A stretch of 5,734 bases of DNA from an uncultured bacterium (GTDB taxonomy: Bacteria > Verrucomicrobiota > Lentisphaeria > Victivallales > Victivallaceae): assembly GCA_949286445.1 (NCBI GenBank), contig CASECL010000305.1, forward strand, positions 1-5,734. The letters run 5' to 3'. Below are positions 1 to 4,960 of the stretch, one piece after another (the stretch's first letter is position 1; every line of letters begins with the position of its first letter). Below the pieces are notes generated by a model. The model searched no databases and was not told the DNA's origin. It saw only the letters and a list, made by a program, of their open reading frames with translations. The translations under genes and the position numbers were made by a program.

Positions 1-771
1 GATATAGTCCATCATTTCGGTTACACCGATATCTTTGGCTGAGCTGGCCGCGAAAACCGGAATAACCCGCTGTGAAAGCACCACCTGCCGCAGACCTTTA
101 TCAATTTCTTCTTTGGTAAGACTCTGTCCATCCAGGTAGCGTTCCATAATCTCTTCATCGGTTTCAGCAATGGCGTCAAACCAGAGTGTCCTGGCTTCTT
201 CCACAATGTCGGCAATTTCCGGCGGCGGATTTTCTCCGTAAATTACATCAAAAACGCCGGAAAACCCGGATTCCTTGCCGATGGGGCAGGTAAGTGGAAT
301 AACCACGTTTTTGCCATGATTGTGGCGCATTTTCTCCAGCGTGGCGGCAAAATCGGCACGCTCCCGGTCAAGGCGGTTGATTACGCCGAAACGGGGGATT
401 TTAAATTCGCGGGTGAATTTCCATGCTCTGGCGGTGCCGACCTGCGGACCGTCAACCGCGTCAAGTACAACCAGTCCGGCATTGGCCGAACGCATGGCGG
501 AAACGCTTTCGCCGGCATATTCGGCGTATCCGGGAGTATCAATGAAAAAGAATCGGGTATCCTTCCAGTCGCAGTGCAGGGGGGTGGAGTATATGCTGGA
601 TTGTTTTTCCTGTTCCTCGGGCATGTAATCGGATATGCTGTTCTTCTGGTCAACGCTCCCGCAGCGGGGAACTGCGCCGGCCTTGAACAGCATGAGATCA
701 CAGAGTGAGGTTTTTCCACTGCCGGAGTGCCCGGCAACAACGAATGTGCGACATTGGGAAGCTGTTTTCAT
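1..771 (-). CDS. Elongation factor G-like GTPase (EF-G-2/FusA2 type), N-terminal part, truncated by window edge
   Basis: The minus-strand frame is open from the ATG at 771-769 to base 1, giving 257 codons of the GTPase (G) domain of a translation-factor GTPase. G1 is GHSGSGKT at residues 14-21, G3 is DTPGY at 78-82, G4 is NRLD at 132-135, and a G5-like SSAK lies near 243-246. The block NRLDRERADF and the downstream IAETDEEIMERYL segment match EF-G layout. Classical EF-G has AHIDAGKT and DTPGH. The serine-rich P-loop and the Tyr in place of the catalytic His point instead to the EF-G-like paralogue group that includes Thermus EF-G-2. The precise role of that group in translation or recycling is poorly defined. 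GAGAGGA at 777-783 lies 5 nt upstream of the ATG and supports the start. Domains II-V would lie left of the window. Family assignment is confident; cellular role is not. Confidence 0.93.
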   Translation of the reverse strand, partial: MKTASQCRTFVVAGHSGSGKTSLCDLMLFKAGAVPRCGSVDQKNSISDYMPEEQEKQSSIYSTPLHCDWKDTRFFFIDTPGYAEYAGESVSAMRSANAGLVVLDAVDGPQVGTARAWKFTREFKIPRFGVINRLDRERADFAATLEKMRHNHGKNVVIPLTCPIGKESGFSGVFDVIYGENPPPEIADIVEEARTLWFDAIAETDEEIMERYLDGQSLTKEEIDKGLRQVVLSQRVIPVFAASSAKDIGVTEMMDYI

Positions 772-810
772 ACCCGTCCTCTCGGTTTTAAGATTACTAA
801 AAACTGCAGC

Positions 811-825
811 GCATTGTTGTAATGC
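811..825. repeat. Short inverted repeat in the EF-G-like leader
   Basis: GCATT-GTTGT-AATGC gives two perfect 5-bp arms around a 5-bp centre. It sits immediately downstream of the predicted minus-strand transcription start. It could be an operator half-site pair or a weak 5' hairpin. Arms this short arise often by chance, so no function is assigned. Confidence 0.25.
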
Positions 826-832
826 ACGGCTA

Positions 833-861
833 TATATAGCAGAAAAAATCATCTTTTTCAA
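833..861 (-). promoter_or_regulatory. Candidate sigma70-type promoter for the EF-G-like gene
   Basis: Read on the minus strand there is a -35 TTGAAA (861-856, five of six consensus bases), a 17-bp spacer and a -10 TATATA (838-833, four of six). Transcription would start near 826, giving a leader of about 55 nt before the start codon at 771. A/T tracts lie just upstream of the -35 box. This is pattern matching only; the true start site has not been measured. Confidence 0.5.
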
Positions 862-865
862 GGGG

Positions 866-903
866 TAAAAAAGCAAAAAAAAAGTTTTTTTCAAAATTTT
901 TTA
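866..903. other. Phased A/T tracts upstream of the minus-strand promoter (possible UP element or bent DNA)
   Basis: Four homopolymeric A/T tracts follow one another: A6 at 867-872, A9 at 875-883, T7 at 885-891 and A4T6 at 893-902. Their centres are about 9-9.5 bp apart, close to one helical turn, the arrangement expected for intrinsically curved DNA. The block begins about 5 bp beyond the -35 hexamer of the minus-strand promoter, where an UP element would lie. The A9/T7 pair could fold, but it has no GC stem and is not a convincing terminator. Confidence 0.4.
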
Positions 904-1095
904 TCCATATTCAGATTTAGCCGGATAGTATTCTGGAGTGTACAGCCTGTGATTTCAGCCGCCGGGAAAATGGTGTATTGCTTTATTGCTTAATGAAGCA
1001 AAAGATAATTCCGGTGAGTTTTTTACATTGAATTTTCCCAGCCGCGCAACACTGCAGACCGGGAATAAAAAACGTCAAAAACCGTTGCTGTAAAC
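904..1095. other. Intergenic DNA without a recognisable gene
   Basis: This is the middle of the 403-bp spacer between the two divergent start codons. No ORF with a plausible ribosome binding site, no tRNA-like cloverleaf and no intrinsic terminator was seen on either strand. The only structure noted is the small tandem/inverted repeat at 976-1001. The length leaves room for additional regulator sites or a small RNA, but nothing visible supports one. Confidence 0.5.
976..1001. repeat. Tandem 8-mer plus overlapping 6-bp hairpin
   Basis: TATTGCTT occurs twice in direct tandem at 976-991. The second copy contributes TTGCTT (986-991) to a perfect inverted repeat with AAGCAA (996-1001) around the tetraloop AATG. 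No T-run follows on the plus strand, so it does not read as a terminator. It might be a protein-binding site; its function is unknown. Confidence 0.3.
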
Positions 1096-1124
1096 TTGCT
1101 TTTCAGGCAGTTTTGTGGTATATT
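1096..1124 (+). promoter_or_regulatory. Candidate promoter of the surface protein/glycan export operon
   Basis: TTGCTT (1096-1101, a weak -35 with the conserved TTG), a 17-bp spacer and TATATT (1119-1124, five of six bases of TATAAT) form the best sigma70-like promoter upstream of the plus-strand cluster. Transcription would start near 1131, leaving a leader of about 44 nt. The -10 lies wholly inside the palindrome at 1113-1132, which suggests the promoter is controlled by a repressor. Confidence 0.5.
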
Positions 1125-1132
1125 TACCACAA
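1113..1132. promoter_or_regulatory. Palindromic candidate operator overlapping the -10 box
   Basis: TTGTGGTA-TATT-TACCACAA has two perfect 8-bp arms around a 4-bp centre. It covers the proposed -10 hexamer and reaches the expected transcription start, so a dimeric protein bound here would block RNA polymerase. The GTGGTA/TACCAC half-sites loosely resemble GntR-type operators (GT...AC), but the regulator cannot be named from sequence. Most of the palindrome is upstream of the transcript, so a DNA site is more likely than an RNA hairpin. Confidence 0.5.
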
Positions 1133-1162
1133 TGGGGGTATGAGGTATGAAAATAATGCAAC

Positions 1163-1168
1163 AGGAGG
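1163..1168 (+). promoter_or_regulatory. Strong Shine-Dalgarno site of the surface repeat protein
   Basis: A full AGGAGG lies 6 nt before the ATG at 1175. It fixes the start there rather than at the in-frame ATG eight codons in or the out-of-frame ATGs at 1147 and 1156. It is the strongest ribosome site in the window and suggests a highly translated product. Confidence 0.8.
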
Positions 1169-1174
1169 CATTCT

Positions 1175-2734
1175 ATGGGCAATTACATTTATGTGATGGC
1201 GTCGGATGATGTGGTTCCGCCAACTCCGCCGACACCGCCGATTGATGACCCGATCTATTTTGACAGCAAGTTCAAAGACTACGTTGTATATGACGGAGAA
1301 AATCTTAAGTTAAGCTCCGGTTTCACCGCGGAGAATACCATGATAAAGCCGGGCGGATGGATGATGGTTCTGGATGGAGCCACGGCATCGGATACTAAGA
1401 TAGACCAGAGCGCGGTACAGGCTGTTTACGGCGGTGTAGCAGACAATATCTCCTGTTTTTCCGGCGGCTGGCTGCTTTGTGATCTGGGAGGAAAGATTAC
1501 CGGAGAAGTCAAGCTCGGCGGCACAATGCTGGTGTATTCCAATACCGATGCCTCTGAGGCTGAACTGACTTTTTCCATTGACCAGCGCAAAGAAACTGAT
1601 CCGGTAATTATTGACAATATGGCAAATATTTCCGGCGGTGATTACTGTGTTTCGGTCAAAGTATCCCAAGAGAGCGGGACTTACAATCTTGCCGGCGGCG
1701 TCGATGCCGGTTTTACCTCTCTTACATTGGTGACCACTGCCGGAAAAGAAATTGCTGAGCTCAGTGTTGGAAATACGGTGGAAGTAAACGGCAGAACTTA
1801 TACCCTCAATCTTGCCGGAGGCACGTTGTCTCTCACCGTCGGAGGGGAAGCACAGAAGGTCGTCGGAGATTTGGACGGCAATGGTCTGGCGGATGTGATG
1901 ATGACGCACAGTGCCGGTTTTGTCGGGGCATGGCTGATACAGCCGGATCAGACGGCAAAATGGGGTGATTTGAGTACGATAAACGGGACGTTCAAAATAA
2001 TGTCCACCGGCGATCTGGATGGTAATGGCACAGATGATGTGATACTTTATGACTCTACATCTCATGTGGCAGGAGCCTGGATGCTGAACGCCAATGGTAA
2101 AGTGAGCTCCTGGCAGACGATACAGCAGTTTGATAATGTCACTACCGTTGTAGGAGGGGGTAATTTCGGCACAGATGGAAAATATGATCTGCTGCTGCGC
2201 AATGACAATGGCGCGATCGGGTTTTACTTTACAGACGGAAGAGGGTGGAATTATATTCAAAGCGTCGGGGCGGAGTGGACTGTTGCCGGAATTGGCGACC
2301 TTAACGGCGATGGACTTGACGATGTTATAATACATCATGATGCCGGTTTTACCGGTTCATGGATAACGTTATCCGACGGCACGGTGGCATGGAGAGATCT
2401 GGATAATTTGTCAGATGTCCAGCGGATTGCCGGTACCGGAGATTTCAACGGAGACGGGATTGACGATGTTCTGATTTACAACGAAACCACCCGCAACGCC
2501 GGAGCCTGGCTGATGGATAACAACGGCAATATTTCCGGCTGGATGGGGCTCGGGACGCTCAATCAGAATGTTACGATAGAGGAAATAGGTGATTTCAACG
2601 GCGATGGGGTGGATGATCTGCGCATAAGAGCAAATGCCGGAGATATCGGATGTATGCTGGTTCTTGGAGAAGATCAGCTGGAATGGAACTATTATGGTTC
2701 ACTGGGATCAGAGTGGACGACTAAGCTGGCCTGA
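1175..2734 (+). CDS. Large repeat protein: AIDA-like strand-loop-strand passenger region plus six calcium-loop FG-GAP repeats
   Basis: This is a 519-residue, acidic, glycine-rich protein, probably acting at the cell surface. Residues 15-26 form a proline/threonine linker. Residues 36-136 have the pattern of autotransporter passenger strand-loop-strand repeats (SSGFTAENTMIKPGG and similar). Residues 165-224 form a separate beta domain (GTYNLAGG ... VNGRTYTLNLAGGTLSLTV). Residues 232-519 hold six FG-GAP/VCBS-type repeats. Their Ca2+ loops of form DxDGxGxxD start at D232, D280, N330 (degenerate), D375, D423 and D473, as in integrin-type beta-propeller blades. No hydrophobic signal peptide, transmembrane helix, C-terminal beta-barrel or sorting signal is visible, so the export route is unknown; a type I system encoded elsewhere is one possibility. 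It leads a probable operon with a polysaccharide ABC exporter 36 bp downstream. An adhesin or glycan-binding surface-layer role is inference; the repeat architecture is seen directly. Confidence 0.85.
   Translation: MGNYIYVMASDDVVPPTPPTPPIDDPIYFDSKFKDYVVYDGENLKLSSGFTAENTMIKPGGWMMVLDGATASDTKIDQSAVQAVYGGVADNISCFSGGWLLCDLGGKITGEVKLGGTMLVYSNTDASEAELTFSIDQRKETDPVIIDNMANISGGDYCVSVKVSQESGTYNLAGGVDAGFTSLTLVTTAGKEIAELSVGNTVEVNGRTYTLNLAGGTLSLTVGGEAQKVVGDLDGNGLADVMMTHSAGFVGAWLIQPDQTAKWGDLSTINGTFKIMSTGDLDGNGTDDVILYDSTSHVAGAWMLNANGKVSSWQTIQQFDNVTTVVGGGNFGTDGKYDLLLRNDNGAIGFYFTDGRGWNYIQSVGAEWTVAGIGDLNGDGLDDVIIHHDAGFTGSWITLSDGTVAWRDLDNLSDVQRIAGTGDFNGDGIDDVLIYNETTRNAGAWLMDNNGNISGWMGLGTLNQNVTIEEIGDFNGDGVDDLRIRANAGDIGCMLVLGEDQLEWNYYGSLGSEWTTKLA
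1868..2296 (+). repeat. First triad of FG-GAP repeats (unit A, residues 232-374)
   Basis: Three blades of 48, 50 and 45 residues begin at D232, D280 and N330. Each begins with a calcium-loop motif and continues through a beta segment with a central W. The third loop (NFGTDGKYD) has lost acidic positions 1 and 3. The order and blade lengths recur in the following unit. Confidence 0.75.
2297..2731 (+). repeat. Second triad of FG-GAP repeats (unit B, residues 375-519)
   Basis: The blades begin at D375, D423 and D473 and match unit A blade by blade. Blade 1 shares HxAGFxGxW, blade 2 shares AGAW and NGxxSxW, and blade 3 shares WNYxxSxGxEWT. By eye the identities are about 21 of 48 for blade 1 and 18 of 50 for blade 2. 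Blade 3 has a 3-residue insertion and an intact calcium loop, and it ends at the protein C-terminus. This indicates duplication of a three-blade module. Confidence 0.7.
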
Positions 2735-2770
2735 TATTTTCAGCTGATTTGAAAGAGAAAAGTTGGTTTT

Positions 2771-3604
2771 ATGAATAATTCGTCCTTGTGGACGCTGCTG
2801 AATCCGGCAACTCAGGTGCTGTCGGTTTGGCGGGGTCGGTATTTTCTCCGGCAGCTGACCAGGCGCAATATTGAAGCAAGATTTAAAGGAAGCTTTCTCG
2901 GCTTCCTTTGGCTTTTCATCCTGCCGTTGCTGATGTTGGGAATTTACACCTTTGTTTTCAGTGTTATTTTCAAAGCGAAATGGGGAATAGATACCGGAGA
3001 CAGCAAAGCTGCGTTTGCAGTTATAATGTTTTGCGGTATGTCGGTTTACAATATTTTCAGCGAGACCGTGGGCGGAAGCAGCGGGCTTATTGTCGGCAAT
3101 CCGAATTATGTCAAGAAGGTGGTTTTTCCGCTGGAAATGCTGCCTCTGGCGCATTCAATGGCAAGTTTTATTTTTGGGCTGGCATGGTTTGTTCTGCTGT
3201 TGCCGGGAGCGTGGCTGGTGTTCGGGAAACTGCATTTTTCCATGCTGTTTCTGCCGCTGACGCTTATTCCGCTGCTTTTTTTCAGCTGCGGAGTAAGTTT
3301 TCTGGTGTCTTCGCTTGGGGTTTATATTCGCGATGTTCAGCACATTATCGGCGTGGTGCTCCAGGTGCTGTTTTACCTCACCCCGGTTTTTTATCCGATT
3401 AATGCGGTGCCGGAGAAGTACCGCTGGCTGCTTAAGCTGAACCCGATGACTCACTTTATTGAGGAAACCAGAAATATTTTTCTTTATGGCCGGATGCCGT
3501 CCTGGAGTACAATCGGTTTGCTGTTTGCCATCGGACTGGTGAGTTTTTACCTGGGTTTTATCTGGTTTGGCAAGACCAAGAAAGGATTTGCCGATGTGCT
3601 CTGA
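2771..3604 (+). CDS. wzm: ABC-2 type polysaccharide export permease (Wzm/KpsM/TagG family)
   Basis: This 277-residue inner-membrane permease forms the channel through which a lipid-linked polysaccharide (O-antigen, capsule or teichoic-acid-like) crosses the inner membrane. The length is close to the usual 260-280. Family hallmarks include the amphipathic N-terminal RRNIEARFKGSFLGFLW (31-47), the YTFVFSVIFKAKWG segment (59-72), NPNYVKKVVFPLEMLPL (110-126), SLGVYIRDVQHIIGV (181-195) and LTPVFYPINAVPEKYRWLLKLNPM (split around 203-226). Six hydrophobic helices lie near 41-66, 81-97, 125-151, 156-183, 190-210 and 246-266. A weak purine-rich ribosome site (AAAGAGAAAAG, about 2751-2761) precedes the ATG. 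The 36-bp gap from the repeat protein has no terminator, and the gene overlaps the following ATPase gene by 11 bp, a typical permease/ATPase pairing. The exact glycan substrate cannot be read from the sequence. Confidence 0.94.
   Translation: MNNSSLWTLLNPATQVLSVWRGRYFLRQLTRRNIEARFKGSFLGFLWLFILPLLMLGIYTFVFSVIFKAKWGIDTGDSKAAFAVIMFCGMSVYNIFSETVGGSSGLIVGNPNYVKKVVFPLEMLPLAHSMASFIFGLAWFVLLLPGAWLVFGKLHFSMLFLPLTLIPLLFFSCGVSFLVSSLGVYIRDVQHIIGVVLQVLFYLTPVFYPINAVPEKYRWLLKLNPMTHFIEETRNIFLYGRMPSWSTIGLLFAIGLVSFYLGFIWFGKTKKGFADVL
3581..3586 (+). promoter_or_regulatory. Ribosome binding site that fixes the ATPase start at 3594
   Basis: AAAGGA inside the end of the permease gene lies 7 nt before the ATG at 3594. 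The in-frame ATG at 3567 has no comparable site and would add nine residues (MARPRKDLP) encoded within the permease C-terminus and not expected in Wzt proteins. The 3594 start overlaps the permease stop by 11 bp, consistent with translational coupling. Confidence 0.7.
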
Positions 3605-4931
3605 TGATGTGATGCTCAAAGTAGAACACGTATCCAAGTGTTTTGAGATGTATGAAAAGCCGTTACACCGTCTTTATCAGACGCTGTGTGCAGGAAGAAA
3701 AAAGTTTTACCGGGAGTTCTGGGCACTTAACGATATAAGTTTTGAGGTAAGGAAAGGTGAATGTGTCGGAATTGTCGGGCGTAACGGGGCTGGTAAAAGC
3801 ACACTTTTGCAGATTATAACCGGCACACTGCAGCCCAGCGGCGGCACTGTAAGTGCCAAAGGCAGGATTGCCGCGTTGCTGGAGCTGGGCAGCGGCTTCA
3901 ATCCGGAATTCACCGGACGGGAAAATGTTTACATGAATGCCGCGATCCTGGGGCTGTCGCCGGCGGAGATAAAGGAAAAATATCAGGAAATCGTTGATTT
4001 TGCAGATATTGGAGACTTTATTGAACAGCCGGTGAAAACCTATTCCAGCGGTATGATGGTGCGTCTGGCTTTTGCGGTAAGTGCCTATGTTGATGCCGAT
4101 ATTCTGATTATTGACGAAGCTTTAGCGGTGGGAGATGTGGCATTTCAGGCAAAATGTGCACTGCGGATAAGAAAACTGCTGGAAAAACAGTGTACAATAT
4201 TGTTTGTTTCCCATGATTCTCTGGCGGTAAAGAGTTATTGCGACCGCTGCATTTACCTGGAGGACAAAAGGATAAGACGTATTGGTCCGGCAGCCGCTGT
4301 GGTTGATGAATATCTTGCGGATGTCAAGGAGCGCACTATTGCGGAACAGCGTCAGATGTTGTCGGCAGGCATGAATGCAAATGAGTTTGTCAAGCCGGAA
4401 TTGGAGGAGGGTGAACGGCGGTCTTCGGATCATGCCTATCTGGATGATCCGGATTTTGATAAAAGGGTCAGGGATTTCCGTTCCGGTACCGGAGATGCAA
4501 GAGTGCGTTCGGTACGGATTTTTGACTCGGACAATCAGGAGCGTTATGTTTTCAAGTTTGATGAAGAGGTCAAAATTCAGATAGACTTTGAGTTTGTCCG
4601 GGATTGCCGGCTGGGGGTGAATTACCATATAAAAGATAACAAGGGTATTGCCATTCTCGGTACCGGGGTTGAACGTGAACTTGACGGTACCATCTCCGGC
4701 AAAGCCGGGGAAAAGTACAGTGTGGTATTCACCACCCGTCTGCCGATGGAGTGGGGGGATTACAATATTCTGGTGGTGCTTTACACCCGAATAAGCGAGC
4801 GTCCGCCTTCACTTTATCATGACTGGGTGGAAAATTCGGCAATTTTCAAGATGGAGACGGATCCGGATCTGCTGATTTACAACAAGGTGTATATTAAAAA
4901 CAGCTGCCGGGTTATCGGCGCGAGTGAATGA
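3594..4931 (+). CDS. wzt: ABC transporter ATPase with C-terminal glycan-binding-type domain (Wzt family)
   Basis: This 445-residue ATPase powers polysaccharide export with the adjacent permease. In the 3594-start numbering, the nucleotide-binding domain spans about 1-245. Walker A is GRNGAGKST at 62-70, ALLELGSGFNPEFTGREN lies at 94-111, the signature is YSSGM at 150-154, Walker B ends in IDE at 173-175, and the H-loop SHD is at 206-208. YSSGM in place of LSGGQ is normal for this family. A charged linker (about 246-295) leads to a beta-rich C-terminal domain (about 297-440) that opens with RSGTGDARVRSVRIF, the usual start of the Wzt C-terminal domain. Minimal KpsT/TagH-type ATPase domains lack this extension. 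In E. coli O8/O9a the equivalent domain recognises the modified non-reducing end of the O-antigen; substrate recognition here is inferred from that. All catalytic motifs are intact. Confidence 0.94.
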   Translation: MCSDDVMLKVEHVSKCFEMYEKPLHRLYQTLCAGRKKFYREFWALNDISFEVRKGECVGIVGRNGAGKSTLLQIITGTLQPSGGTVSAKGRIAALLELGSGFNPEFTGRENVYMNAAILGLSPAEIKEKYQEIVDFADIGDFIEQPVKTYSSGMMVRLAFAVSAYVDADILIIDEALAVGDVAFQAKCALRIRKLLEKQCTILFVSHDSLAVKSYCDRCIYLEDKRIRRIGPAAAVVDEYLADVKERTIAEQRQMLSAGMNANEFVKPELEEGERRSSDHAYLDDPDFDKRVRDFRSGTGDARVRSVRIFDSDNQERYVFKFDEEVKIQIDFEFVRDCRLGVNYHIKDNKGIAILGTGVERELDGTISGKAGEKYSVVFTTRLPMEWGDYNILVVLYTRISERPPSLYHDWVENSAIFKMETDPDLLIYNKVYIKNSCRVIGASE

Positions 4932-4960
4932 AAATGTCAGGCAGGGGAAGATAGAAATAA

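Noticed and set aside
316..708. Plus-strand frames opposite the EF-G-like gene
   Set aside because: The minus strand here encodes GTPase motifs G1, G3 and G4 in a single continuous frame. The plus-strand translations have no recognisable domain and no good ribosome site.
875..902. Possible intrinsic terminator (A9-G-T7 inverted repeat)
   Set aside because: The stem would be only A-T pairs with no GC core. It lies upstream of both divergent genes, where no transcript is expected to end.
1147..1209. Possible 20-residue leader ORF overlapping the start of the repeat protein
   Set aside because: It has only a poor ribosome site, contains the strong AGGAGG of the real gene, and its peptide has no attenuation-type codon run.
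1310..2338. Long minus-strand open frame (342 codons) opposite the repeat protein
   Set aside because: It is antisense to a frame with clear domain motifs, and its own translation shows no family pattern. It results from the biased codon use of the glycine/aspartate-rich repeats.
1868..2731. Repeats considered as a CRISPR array or mobile-element repeats
   Set aside because: The periodicity is about 135-150 bp, in frame, and diverged at DNA level while conserving protein motifs. It is a protein repeat. No insertion sequence ends or transposase were seen anywhere in the window.
3567..3593. Nine-residue N-terminal extension of the ATPase from the ATG at 3567
   Set aside because: There is no ribosome site at 3567, while AAAGGA at proper spacing serves 3594. 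The extra residues are encoded within the permease C-terminus.
2708..3637. Minus-strand frames opposite the permease
   Set aside because: They are basic, low-complexity products expected from reading transmembrane codons backwards. The plus strand carries an intact Wzm-type protein.
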